Source: Chthonomonas calidirosea
GTDB taxonomy: Bacteria > Armatimonadota > Fimbriimonadia > Fimbriimonadales > Fimbriimonadaceae
Direction: 5' to 3'
NCBI GenBank assembly: GCA_945882415.1
Contig: CAMCWC010000021.1
Span: 1-40,182, forward strand
DNA: 40,182 nucleotides
The notes under the pieces: generated by a model
The model's input: only the letters and a program-made list of their open reading frames with translations
The model's database searches: none
Told to the model about the DNA's origin: nothing
Program-made: the position numbers and the translations under genes
Part shown: piece after piece, positions 15,788 through 24,067 of the stretch
Numbering within the stretch: position 1 is the stretch's first letter
Layout of the letters: each line of letters opens with the position of its first letter

Positions 15788-17284
15788 TTAGGCGACGACG
15801 AACGTTCCACCGAAGGCGGACAGTGGCGGAAGTGAGATCAAAGCAACTCCGTCCCGGAAGATCACTTCATTGAACTCTTCTGACCGGACTTTCTCCGGCT
15901 GTCCAAAGTCATTGAACGCCTTCGGATCGGTTCCGGTGATGATTTCGCCGGAGCTAAGGCTGGTCAGTTGTCGGGTGGACAAGTCAACTCGAACTTCCGC
16001 GCTCTCCGTCGTACTTCGATTCACAAAGAAGCAATACAGCTCATTCTCATTGAGAATCGCGCTCGCGTCAATCTGCTTAGCCGTTGGGTGGGTCTTGCTT
16101 GCGACCGTTGGTCCATCGACTCCAACTTGGAGTGACGTACCAGTTCTTCGATTGGCAAACATTTCAATTGGGTAGAAGATCGACTGAATCACCATCTCAT
16201 CGCCACGGGTCAAGATTGGTGCGATCACGTTCACAATCTGCGCGATGTTGGCTATCTTTACCGAGTCCGCGTGTCGGATAAAGCTGTTCAAGAACTGCAT
16301 GACGACCAATGCATCTTCGAGATTGTAAACCTCCTCGAGAAGTGGCGGCGCGAGCTTTCCTCGACCGTCAACGTGTTCGCCGGATCGTGCGCGATACCAG
16401 ACGTTCCATTCGTCGAAGCTGAGCTTCACGCGCTTCTTGGATCGAGTTTTAGCCTGTACGTAACGAGTCGCGAAATCGAGTTCTTCAATCTGCTTATCAA
16501 TCGCAAGACCAACGGCTAGGAAGTCTTCTGTATCGTTAGCGTCATTCCCAACGTAGCAATGCAGACTGATGTAGTCAACATCGTTGTGACAATACTCCAA
16601 GGCTTTTCGGTCCCATTCCATGTAGGTCGGAAGGTTTACCGCGCATGAACCGCACAAAACCAGCTCTACTTCCGGGTCGCACATCTTCATCAAGCGGGCC
16701 GTTTGTTGGGCTCGAATCGCATACTCTTCCGCCGGAACATGGCCGATCTGCCACGGGCCATCCATCTCGTTACCCAGGCACCAAAGCTTGATATCGTGAG
16801 GCTTATCGTAGCCATGTGAGATTCGCTTGTCTGCCCAGTAAGTGCCGCCCTTGCCATTACAGTACTCGAGCCAGTTGCGCGCCTCAGCCGGCGTGCCGGT
16901 CCCTAAATTAACCGCCATCATCGGCGTCCAATCCATCTCGTTCGACATCTCCATGAACTCATTCGTGCCGAACTGATTGGGTTCGGCGCTCTGCCATGCC
17001 AGATCCATCTTGGTGGGTCGGTTCTCCCTTGGACCAACGCCATCAAGCCAATCGTAGCCGCTCACGAAGTTGCCACCGGGATATCGCATGGCGGTGAACT
17101 TCAACCGCTTCAACGCATCAAGAACGTCCCAGCGAAAGCCTTTGTTGTCGGCGTGAACAGAACCGGGGTGGTAAACGCCTTCGTAAACCGCACGGCCAAG
17201 GTGCTCTAAGAATCCACCAAAAACTCGCGGGTCTACGGTGTCGATGGTAAAGGCAGGATGAAGGGAGATGTTTGTCTTATTCAT
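15788..17284 (-). CDS. abfA: intracellular GH51 alpha-N-arabinofuranosidase
   Basis: A 498-residue GH51 enzyme without signal peptide, the usual length of AbfA-type cytoplasmic enzymes. The acid/base glutamate is E173 in WCLGNEMDG and the nucleophile E292 in SFDEWNVWY; AMRYPGGNFVSGYDW (65-79) is a family hallmark. It would trim imported arabino-oligosaccharides to arabinose. The gene starts 9 bases after the CUT1 permease stop with AGGA eight bases upstream of the ATG, so it is the last member of the pseudopilin/GH43/CUT1 operon. The hairpin at 15754-15776 follows it. Confidence 0.92.
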   Translation of the reverse strand: MNKTNISLHPAFTIDTVDPRVFGGFLEHLGRAVYEGVYHPGSVHADNKGFRWDVLDALKRLKFTAMRYPGGNFVSGYDWLDGVGPRENRPTKMDLAWQSAEPNQFGTNEFMEMSNEMDWTPMMAVNLGTGTPAEARNWLEYCNGKGGTYWADKRISHGYDKPHDIKLWCLGNEMDGPWQIGHVPAEEYAIRAQQTARLMKMCDPEVELVLCGSCAVNLPTYMEWDRKALEYCHNDVDYISLHCYVGNDANDTEDFLAVGLAIDKQIEELDFATRYVQAKTRSKKRVKLSFDEWNVWYRARSGEHVDGRGKLAPPLLEEVYNLEDALVVMQFLNSFIRHADSVKIANIAQIVNVIAPILTRGDEMVIQSIFYPIEMFANRRTGTSLQVGVDGPTVASKTHPTAKQIDASAILNENELYCFFVNRSTTESAEVRVDLSTRQLTSLSSGEIITGTDPKAFNDFGQPEKVRSEEFNEVIFRDGVALISLPPLSAFGGTFVVA

Positions 17285-17293
17285 ATGAGATTC

Positions 17294-18112
17294 CTAGTCT
17301 TTTAAGCCAGAAGAGGTCATGCTTTCGATAATCTGTTTCTGGAACACCAGAAACATGATGAGTAGAGGCAAAGTTGAAAGAAGGCTTGTCGCGATCGTCA
17401 ATCCGTATTGAGTCGAGTAGCTACTCTGGAACAGTGCAATTCCGACCGGCAAAGTATAGTTCGTCACCGATTCCATAAACACCAGCGGTGTGATGTAATC
17501 GTTCCACGAACCAATGAAAGTGAAAACAGCCAAGGTAGCAATTGAAGGGCCGCACAACGGCAAGGTCACTTTCCAAAACACCACCGGCAACGTACATCCG
17601 TCAATCATCGCGGCTTCTTCGATGGCAACCGGAAGATTCCTCATGAACTGACTCAGCATGAACACACCGTAGCCACTTGCCGCTGCAGGAAGAATCAAGG
17701 CATAGGGCGTATCCAACAGACCCATTCGACTAAGGATGACGTACAGCGGAATGAGGAACAGCTGCGCCGGAATCATCATCGTTCCAACGATCATGTTCAG
17801 CAGGAACTTAGCTCCCCGAACGCGGATTCTCGTAATCGCAAAAGCCACGAGCGACGAAAGACAAATCACCAACAGCGTGGTCGCCGACGAGATGAAGACG
17901 CTGTTCACAAACCAAAGCCCAACCGGTGCTTCGACTGAGTTTCGACTCACCGCTTCGTAGTTGGCGAGATCCCAGGTCTTGGGCAAGATCTTATCCGGCT
18001 GTAGGACCTCAGCTTCACGCTTGAACGAAGCAAAGATCATGAAAAGGAACGGAAGGATAAAGAGTCCACCGATCAGAACCATGATCATGCTCGGCAACGG
18101 GTTCCGCTTCAT
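17294..18112 (-). CDS. CUT1 sugar ABC permease (MalG/AraQ-like)
   Basis: A 272-residue inner-membrane permease with about six helices and the EAA loop EEAAMIDGCTLPVVFWKVTLP, which contacts the ATPase. It pairs with the upstream MalF-type permease (ATGA overlap at 18109-18112). Members of this family import oligosaccharides; with GH43 and GH51 neighbours, arabino-oligosaccharides are the probable cargo. No ATPase gene is in this operon, so a shared MsmX/MsmK-type ATPase elsewhere is likely needed. Confidence 0.9.
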   Translation of the reverse strand: MKRNPLPSMIMVLIGGLFILPFLFMIFASFKREAEVLQPDKILPKTWDLANYEAVSRNSVEAPVGLWFVNSVFISSATTLLVICLSSLVAFAITRIRVRGAKFLLNMIVGTMMIPAQLFLIPLYVILSRMGLLDTPYALILPAAASGYGVFMLSQFMRNLPVAIEEAAMIDGCTLPVVFWKVTLPLCGPSIATLAVFTFIGSWNDYITPLVFMESVTNYTLPVGIALFQSSYSTQYGLTIATSLLSTLPLLIMFLVFQKQIIESMTSSGLKD

Positions 18113-18987
18113 CCTTCCACCTGACTTTTCAAGACTCGCGCTTGAATGGAGCTAAACACCAAGATCGCCGCAAATAGGAGCCAACTGATCGCCGCTCCAT
18201 AGCCAAATCGATAGCCATTGAAGGCAGTCTCAAACATGTACTGAACAACGCCTCGGGTGGCAAAAGTGGGCCCGCCGCCCGTAAGAATCGCTGCTTGGCC
18301 GAACATCTGAAACGAAGCAATCGTTGTTGTCACAAATACAAAGAGCAGCACCGGCTTCAGCAACGGAATCATGATGCGGAAGAAAATGTGTTGCCCAGTT
18401 GCGCCGTCCAGCGATGCCGCTTCGAAATACATCTTCGGAATTTGCTGAAGCGCGGTCAGCACCACCACGCTCGTCCCGCCGACCGTCCACCAAAGACTCA
18501 TCAGCACGACGCTCGGCATCGCCATGTTGGCGTCGGTTAACCATGGCACCGGAGTCCCGCCGGCTTTTCGAATCGTGTAGTTGAACAGACCGAACTCGTT
18601 GTTAAAGAACCACTGCCAGAGAATGCCCGTCGCCGCGACGTTCAACATGCTCGGCATATAGACCAGTGCTCGAACCATGTCGCGCCCCTGCGCCATGCGG
18701 TTCATTCCCAGTGCCATCGCCGTTCCCAGCACCAGAACGCTCGGAACCATGAGCAAAGCGAAGCGACCCGTAGCGCCGGTGGCCTGCCAGAAGAAGTCGT
18801 CCTTCAGCGCATCGGTAAAGTTCTGCGCGCCAATGAATGCCGACTTTGAGGCGTTGGTCAGATCCAATTGGACCACGGACAACCAAGCCGACACCAGTAC
18901 TGGAACGATTATAAAAATGACGAACAGGACCAGATACGGGACCAGGAACAGGTAGCCGACCAGCTCCTCTTTTCGTCGCGCGTTCAT
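18109..18987 (-). CDS. CUT1 sugar ABC permease (MalF/AraP-like)
   Basis: A 292-residue permease with about six transmembrane helices. The EAA loop reads EAASLDGATGQHIFFRIMIP, standard for the first permease of CUT1 importers, and residues around 140-160 (WQWFFNNEFGLFNY) are typical of the family. It forms a heterodimer with the MalG-like protein encoded next. The start overlaps the end of the solute-binding gene as ATGA, indicating one coupled operon. Substrate assignment to arabino-oligosaccharides rests on gene context. Confidence 0.9.
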   Translation of the reverse strand: MNARRKEELVGYLFLVPYLVLFVIFIIVPVLVSAWLSVVQLDLTNASKSAFIGAQNFTDALKDDFFWQATGATGRFALLMVPSVLVLGTAMALGMNRMAQGRDMVRALVYMPSMLNVAATGILWQWFFNNEFGLFNYTIRKAGGTPVPWLTDANMAMPSVVLMSLWWTVGGTSVVVLTALQQIPKMYFEAASLDGATGQHIFFRIMIPLLKPVLLFVFVTTTIASFQMFGQAAILTGGGPTFATRGVVQYMFETAFNGYRFGYGAAISWLLFAAILVFSSIQARVLKSQVEG

Positions 18988-20318
18988 GGCTTTGCCTCGC
19001 TTAGATTCGGCGTGGTCGGATACTCGCGACGGTCACGGTCGATGACCGTCTGGGCATTCTTGTTAGCCTCGGCAAGAGCCTCTTTAGGCCCGATCTGACC
19101 GCGCACCACCCGCTCCACCGCCCGATCGAGTTCCAGCATGAACTCGAAAATGACGGGCGTGCGTGGCGGATACATCATGGTAGGAATCTGCTTCGAGAAG
19201 GCAAACTGCACGGGCATTTTTGCAAACTCCGGGTTCTCCCGCACGCTCTTTCTGGCCGGAACTTGGCCCGCACTTGCCCACTCCAAGCTGTGGTCAGAAA
19301 GATATTTCAGGAACCGCCCAGAAGCTTCCCGCTCAATATTCGAAACCGATTTGTTGACGCACAAGACATGCGAGTTTGCCAGCGTCCCTGGCTTGTCGCC
19401 GATCTGCGGAATCGGCGCACCTAAGTATTCGAAATCGTTAAGGCGTGTCAGGTCGCCCAGCATAAAGACGCCGTCCCAAACCATCGCGACACGCTTTGTT
19501 CGGAACCCGAACCAGCCCAGTCCGTTATCTGCCGGAGGTGCCTGCTTGTTCTTTGCGATGCCTGCAAGGAACTCAAGAGCCTTCAAATTCGGCTCGCTAT
19601 CCAGGTCGGCATTCCCTTCTTCATCTAGATATCTTCCTCCGAACTGCGGCATCAAGCTCCTAAAGTTCGCTCCCCAATAGGTAAACGCAAACGCCCACTG
19701 CTTATCTTTAAGATCGCCGCCGGGCTCTCGGGTCGCTTTTTCGATGAAGTCCGTCATCTCAACACGATCTCTCGGGGCACGAGCATTACCGTTCGAATCC
19801 ACATAACCCGCACCTTTCAACATCTGCTTGTTAAGGAACGCACCTTGCGGGTGGATATCGAGCGGCACTCCCTCCAGGTGACCATCAAATTGGACTTGAT
19901 CCACCACAACTTGGTCGAAGTCTTTGATATCGATGGCATCCTTGCCCGTATATAAATCCGAAATATCCGCCACAAACCCGGCCCGGCGAATGCGCGGCAG
20001 GGCGTCGGTATGGACTACGAAGATTTCTGGACCACGGCCATCGCTCCCCGCGACGGTGAGTTTGTTGTAGTAAGTCGCCCAGGGAATTCGCTGCATCGCG
20101 ACCTCAACATCAGGATTTTGCCGGTTGAAGTCTTCGATGATTTTGAGCATCACCACGCCATCGGGTCCGGTGAAGCCGTTCCAGAAGGCCAGACGAGTTT
20201 TCTTGCTCCCGATCCCGCCGCCTAGCATCGACCAACGAATAACGCCCGTGGTCAACACGAGCACGAGTACTCCCAGCACAAGCGCGTGGATATTGAAGCT
20301 ACCGCGCTGTCTGGACAT
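18984..20318 (-). CDS. CUT1 extracellular solute-binding protein
   Basis: A 444-residue family 1 solute-binding protein. Residues of about 12-32 form one hydrophobic segment, but no lipobox cysteine follows, so it looks membrane-anchored through an uncleaved helix or has an atypical signal. The binding domain starts at TRLAFWNGFTGPDG and has family features such as AMQRIPWATYYNKL, WDGVFMLGDL and the C-terminal YPPRTPVIFEF. It hands sugar to the two downstream permeases. The gene overlaps the GH43 gene by 20 bases, linking secretion of the arabinanase to uptake of its products. Confidence 0.88.
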   Translation of the reverse strand: MSRQRGSFNIHALVLGVLVLVLTTGVIRWSMLGGGIGSKKTRLAFWNGFTGPDGVVMLKIIEDFNRQNPDVEVAMQRIPWATYYNKLTVAGSDGRGPEIFVVHTDALPRIRRAGFVADISDLYTGKDAIDIKDFDQVVVDQVQFDGHLEGVPLDIHPQGAFLNKQMLKGAGYVDSNGNARAPRDRVEMTDFIEKATREPGGDLKDKQWAFAFTYWGANFRSLMPQFGGRYLDEEGNADLDSEPNLKALEFLAGIAKNKQAPPADNGLGWFGFRTKRVAMVWDGVFMLGDLTRLNDFEYLGAPIPQIGDKPGTLANSHVLCVNKSVSNIEREASGRFLKYLSDHSLEWASAGQVPARKSVRENPEFAKMPVQFAFSKQIPTMMYPPRTPVIFEFMLELDRAVERVVRGQIGPKEALAEANKNAQTVIDRDRREYPTTPNLSEAKP

Positions 20319-21636
20319 TCTGTTTCACGGCACGAATCACTACACCGGCTTGATTGCGGCCGACCGCATACTGAAATGTCGAGTCCACCCTCAAAGTGTC
20401 TATGAAAGCAGGCTCATTGGGATTCCGGTTGGGCCAAGTAAGAACGAGTTCATCCCCGTCTTGCCGCCAAGTACCCGATTGATCTCGCATTGTCATGGTC
20501 CCATTCTTGGCCAGCTTGACTTCTTGGACGTGTCCGAAATCTACCTGCAGATTCCAATCTCCTACGGCCGAATTCGAAGCGGCCTTTAGATCGATACCAA
20601 CGGGAAGACCAGGCAAGGGCCAACCATCAGCACCCCAGACAAGGTTCCGAATCTGCAAGGTTGGCGCTCCCCAGAGGTCACGAGTCCAGAATTTTCGGCC
20701 GTCATAGTAGTGATAAGCCATGAGAAAGTCTCCCTTCTCATTGGTGAAGAAGTTGCCGCCGCCTGGCCCAAACATGGGAGCCGAACTCCTAAGAAGAACA
20801 GTATTCCCTCCTTCGGTCATCGGCTTACCATCGAATCCGAGAAATGGACCCGTTGGAGACTTAGAACGCCCGCAGACCATCCGGTAAGTACTTCGAATAC
20901 CCTGCGCAGCCAGACCGTAAGTCACGATCAGATAGTAGAACCCCTTGCGATACAGCAACGTTGGAGCTTCCAACGGATTTCCGCGATCTGCCGTGTTGCT
21001 CGCCACATGCAGGGGAGGCGCGGCCGGGTCTTTGAGCGCACCGGTCGCTGGATCGAGCTCAACCTGATACATGCCGGACCAGTACGAGCCATACACCATC
21101 CAATGCCGCCCATCCGGCGCAATCAGAACGTCCGGATCAATCGCATTAAAGTTGGACTCTCCTGCCTTACTCTTGATGAGAAGGCCCTTATCCACCCACC
21201 CCTGGGCGGGTGCACCTGGGTCAAACTTTTCGCATTCAGCATAAGCGATGTACGAGGTATTCGAGCCAAACTTCTCGCTCGCACAATAGTAAATCCGCAG
21301 ACTTTTTCCGACCTTCACGGGCGCCGGAGCCCACACCGAACGATGATCGGGAACGGCCTTCTTTAGCCATTCCGGCTGGTCTGGCAAGACCGGGCCGTGT
21401 GACTTCCAGGTGATCAGGTCTTTTGAAGTGCTGATCGGAGCCAGCTCATTGCCACTCGTGTTGACCATGACGTACGTGTCACCGAACAATAAAATGCTCG
21501 GGTCATGGACATTCCCACCTTCGTAACGCGCTCCGTCAAACGGAAAGGCGGCGTCGAGCGCGGACTCAATGAAGGTGCTCGCAGGCTTTGTCTGCGATTC
21601 GGTGAGCATGAGTGCCATTAGGAGTGCTCCGATCAT
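20299..21636 (-). CDS. secreted GH43 family glycosidase (probable arabinanase)
   Basis: A 445-residue GH43 five-bladed propeller enzyme. The three carboxylates are all present: D45 (NVHDPS, catalytic base), D167 (AIDPD, pKa modulator) and E223 (PLEAPT, acid). The layout best fits endo-1,5-alpha-L-arabinanase or arabinofuranosidase; xylosidase is possible. Residues beyond about 350 add a lipocalin-like beta domain. The N-terminus (MIGALLMALMLTES) is a short export signal. I kept the ATG at 21636; an ATG six codons later has a better GGAG upstream, so the start is open. It follows the small lipoprotein gene by six bases and overlaps the CUT1 binding-protein gene. Confidence 0.88.
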   Translation of the reverse strand: MIGALLMALMLTESQTKPASTFIESALDAAFPFDGARYEGGNVHDPSILLFGDTYVMVNTSGNELAPISTSKDLITWKSHGPVLPDQPEWLKKAVPDHRSVWAPAPVKVGKSLRIYYCASEKFGSNTSYIAYAECEKFDPGAPAQGWVDKGLLIKSKAGESNFNAIDPDVLIAPDGRHWMVYGSYWSGMYQVELDPATGALKDPAAPPLHVASNTADRGNPLEAPTLLYRKGFYYLIVTYGLAAQGIRSTYRMVCGRSKSPTGPFLGFDGKPMTEGGNTVLLRSSAPMFGPGGGNFFTNEKGDFLMAYHYYDGRKFWTRDLWGAPTLQIRNLVWGADGWPLPGLPVGIDLKAASNSAVGDWNLQVDFGHVQEVKLAKNGTMTMRDQSGTWRQDGDELVLTWPNRNPNEPAFIDTLRVDSTFQYAVGRNQAGVVIRAVKQNVQTAR

Positions 21637-21642
21637 TTGAGA

Positions 21643-21828
21643 TCAGTTGCCGGTACCGGGTGCAGTTGCCGGTGCAGTGGTGCCGCCTTGGCGCATCTGC
21701 TCGCGCTGTTTGTCGCGAGCTTCGACAATTTTTGGATCAGGCACGGTCTCGTCGTTGCAACCGACGGTGACGAACGAACCAGCCATGAGCAAGCAGCCCA
21801 ACACGATTAAAGTTGATTTGTTTTTCAT
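21643..21828 (-). CDS. small lipoprotein in the arabinan operon
   Basis: A 61-residue protein. The signal MKNKSTLIVLGCLLMAG leads to a likely lipidation site at C24 (FVTVGCNDE), leaving a mature peptide of about 38 residues with charged and Gln/Pro/Thr/Gly-rich character. The ATG at 21828 has GGAG nine bases upstream; a longer reading from 21870 would run into the preceding hairpin and is less likely. Small lipoproteins of this sort often lie beside pseudopilin genes in Planctomycetes and Armatimonadota, which matches its position between the pseudopilin and GH43 genes. Function unknown. Confidence 0.75.
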   Translation of the reverse strand: MKNKSTLIVLGCLLMAGSFVTVGCNDETVPDPKIVEARDKQREQMRQGGTTAPATAPGTGN

Positions 21829-21871
21829 TTTCTTCACTCCGCTTAAGGAAGGGGTTGTCCCATAAAGCAAT

Positions 21872-21900
21872 ACCCTCGCCGCAAGATATACAGCGAGGGT
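21872..21900 (-). terminator. hairpin after the pseudopilin gene
   Basis: ACCCTCGC (21872-21879) pairs perfectly with GCGAGGGT (21893-21900) around a 13-base loop, 16 bases beyond the stop of the minus-strand pseudopilin gene. The transcript continues into a mildly U-rich stretch. It could be a partial terminator that sets a higher level for the pseudopilin than for the genes downstream. Confidence 0.5.
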
Positions 21901-21915
21901 CGGAAGGCGCGTTTC

Positions 21916-22776
21916 TTAGAGAGCCGAAACGTCGCAGTAGCCGTACGTGTACCAGAAGTTAGTGTTCTCAGGAGTTTCCGTAAGACCGGTGGTGTTTGGC
22001 ACGGTCGCGCCACAGCTCTGGGTCTTGTAGCAAACAGCGTTGCTGCTGATTCCAAAGTTGCGGAACTTGACGCCGGTGCGCTTGAAGTACTTGGCGTGAC
22101 CATCGGCAAAGCCGTAGTTGTCGCCCTTGTCGTAGGTGTTACCCATCCAGCTAAGGTCGATACCGTTACAAGCTGGGCCCGATCCGCCTAGCTCTGGGCT
22201 AGCGAAGTTTGCCGCGAACTGAGTTGGCTGGACGAGGGCTTCTCGGCCGGTGTCGATCTTGCCTTGAATGACGATGAGGCTGGCAACGTCGCTGATCTGG
22301 GTCTGCGACTTGGCCAAAACTACGCCGTTGTAAGCGTAGCTGCCGTTGCCCGCGTTGGCTACGTTCGAGTAACTCCAGGGAACCGTGCCACCGATCTTAG
22401 CGGCGGACGACTTGAAGATGTCGAGGCTCTTCGTGTAAGGGAAAAGCAATCGGCCCCAGTTCTGGTGTGCACCAGGATCCATGAATCCGAGAGCGCAACC
22501 ACCAGTTGCAACGGCGCCGCAAGGCTCTTCCGAACCAGCCGTCCAGAATGGGAAGCCGTTGGCATCTCGGCTCTGATCCGGGAAAATGTCGTCGTAATCG
22601 CCGGCGTAAAGCACGTTCGCAACGGAGAGCTGCTTGACGTTGGAGAGAGAAGAGGTCTTCTTAGCGGCTTGCTTTGCCTGAGCAAACACGGGGAATAGAA
22701 TGGCAGCCAGAATCGCGATGATTGCGATGACTACGAGGAGTTCGATAAGTGTAAATGCTAGTTTTTTCGTGCTCAT
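21916..22776 (-). CDS. pseudopilin with DUF1559-like C-terminus
   Basis: A 286-residue type II/IV pseudopilin-like protein. The type III signal KKLA|FTLIE (cleavage after A7, with the conserved Glu at +5) leads into a hydrophobic helix of about 22 residues. The C-terminal region contains the FADGHAKYF motif typical of the H-X9-DG/DUF1559 pseudopilins that are multiplied in Planctomycetes and Armatimonadota. I chose the ATG at 22776, preceded by GAGGATT; an in-frame start at 22857 would bury the signal. It is the first gene after the regulator and seems to head the arabinan operon, suggesting a role in substrate attachment or enzyme export, which is inference. Confidence 0.88.
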   Translation of the reverse strand: MSTKKLAFTLIELLVVIAIIAILAAILFPVFAQAKQAAKKTSSLSNVKQLSVANVLYAGDYDDIFPDQSRDANGFPFWTAGSEEPCGAVATGGCALGFMDPGAHQNWGRLLFPYTKSLDIFKSSAAKIGGTVPWSYSNVANAGNGSYAYNGVVLAKSQTQISDVASLIVIQGKIDTGREALVQPTQFAANFASPELGGSGPACNGIDLSWMGNTYDKGDNYGFADGHAKYFKRTGVKFRNFGISSNAVCYKTQSCGATVPNTTGLTETPENTNFWYTYGYCDVSAL

Positions 22777-22877
22777 AATCCTCACCGATGAGAACATGCC
22801 CACGCGCTGACACGGGTGCCAACGCGATCCTTCTCGTGGCGGACTAAGGTCTGTCACTTAAGGCTATTCCACTATAA

Positions 22878-22906
22878 CACACTTCATAGCCAAGTGTGAA
22901 TATGAA
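22878..22906. promoter_or_regulatory. promoter/operator of the pseudopilin operon
   Basis: CACACTT (22878-22884) and AAGTGTG (22892-22898) make a perfect 7-7-7 inverted repeat. On the minus strand TTCACA and TTATAG, 17 bases apart, could be -35 and -10 boxes. The word TATTCACACTT (complement of 22892-22902) also occurs at the araA promoter, supporting a shared regulator. Confidence 0.55.
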
Positions 22907-22953
22907 CTTCGAAAAATCTTTCAGTGGCAGATTTAGAAACAAATCAAGCAAAA

Positions 22954-23931
22954 CTACTTGGAATCGACAGCTTTGCTCTTCCGCTTCGGTTTTGTTTTCG
23001 CTTCCTGTTCCTCAGTCTCGTGACGAACCCGGAAGATGAGTCCGAGCTGATAGTTTCCGAACGAGCGGCCGTACAAAGTGAATCCACCTTGGTTTTTTGC
23101 GTCTGGCTTCACTCCGATCCGCACCTTCGTCGGAGCCCATGGAAGGATGTTGAGCGAATCAATCTTGACGTCAGAAATCTGGAATCCGTCGATATAGCCG
23201 CCCTCGCCATCCACCAGCCACGTCTTCAAAACGCCCCATTGGTTCATGTTGTCGGGGTACCAACTCGGGTTCAACTGTCCCCGGCTACCGCCAAAGTCTC
23301 CTGGAGACGTCCAGGTTCCAACTTCAACCTCATTCACCCAAACCGTGATGTCTGATGGATATTGGTTGTTGTATCCCGGCGCTTCCGAGCCGAGTTCCAT
23401 CACGAGCTCGATCGACTTGATATGGCAGTTGACTGGAATGGTGTTTGGGAACGCATATTGAACCCAGCCACCGGCTGACCAGAGGATTTCTGCCTGTGAT
23501 CGCTCGGGCAAAAAGAACGAAACCGGGGCGTCAACCAGACCGATGAACTTCTCTTTCGTCGCGAGTCCGCAGGTCGGCCGAACGTCAACATCCGTATACA
23601 TTCCGACCGGCACTTCCGTCTCTGCGAAGCCATCCAGCACCGGAACTTTCGGTGCGAGATCAACCAGTAAGCGCTCGAAAACGCACCGACATCGCTTCTG
23701 AGTTCCCTGCGGTGCGGCGATGTAGTCGCTGACAACGATGCCGGCTTCTTCCAAGATTTGAATGTGCTTCGTCACACTCGGCTGCGTTAGGCCGAGGGCC
23801 AAACTCAGTTCGCCGATGTTCAATTCGCGCTCGGCAAGGAGTTCGATGATGCGCGCTCGAGTGGAAGAACCCAGCGCACGGAACAGCGCCACGCTCTCGT
23901 GCGCGGAAAGTTCCTTGATGTGATGCTGCAT
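22954..23931 (-). CDS. ArsR-type regulator with large C-terminal sensor-like domain
   Basis: A 325-residue protein. Residues of about 12-85 form an ArsR-type winged helix (RARIIELLAERELNIGELS, then a recognition helix around TQPSVTKHIQ). Canonical metal-sensing ArsR proteins end near 100-120 residues; here about 220 further residues form a beta-rich, Trp/Tyr/Gly-rich domain resembling a carbohydrate-binding jelly roll. The C-terminal tail is lysine-rich. It is transcribed divergently from araA across 136 bp and is the only regulator in the locus, so it probably controls arabinose genes in response to a sugar. The ligand and direction of control are inferred. Confidence 0.82.
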   Translation of the reverse strand: MQHHIKELSAHESVALFRALGSSTRARIIELLAERELNIGELSLALGLTQPSVTKHIQILEEAGIVVSDYIAAPQGTQKRCRCVFERLLVDLAPKVPVLDGFAETEVPVGMYTDVDVRPTCGLATKEKFIGLVDAPVSFFLPERSQAEILWSAGGWVQYAFPNTIPVNCHIKSIELVMELGSEAPGYNNQYPSDITVWVNEVEVGTWTSPGDFGGSRGQLNPSWYPDNMNQWGVLKTWLVDGEGGYIDGFQISDVKIDSLNILPWAPTKVRIGVKPDAKNQGGFTLYGRSFGNYQLGLIFRVRHETEEQEAKTKPKRKSKAVDSK

Positions 23932-24004
23932 CTCGCTGATGCGGCACTATACCACGGGGCTAAAATTGTCTCGGTCGTTGATGCAAGCACCGTATGGGCT
24001 AACA

Positions 24005-24050
24005 TTGTCGGTCGCACGAAGTCACGATATATATTCACACTTCGGAATAT
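24005..24050 (+). promoter_or_regulatory. araA promoter with overlapping operator
   Basis: TTGTCG (24005-24010) and TATATA (24028-24033) are 17 bases apart and fit -35 and -10 boxes. The palindrome ATATTC-8-GAATAT (24031-24050) overlaps the -10 and the expected start of transcription, the layout of a repressor operator. It shares ATATTCA with the GH51 site and TATTCACACTT with the pseudopilin site. Confidence 0.65.
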
Positions 24051-24067
24051 AAAAGGAACAGAATTTA

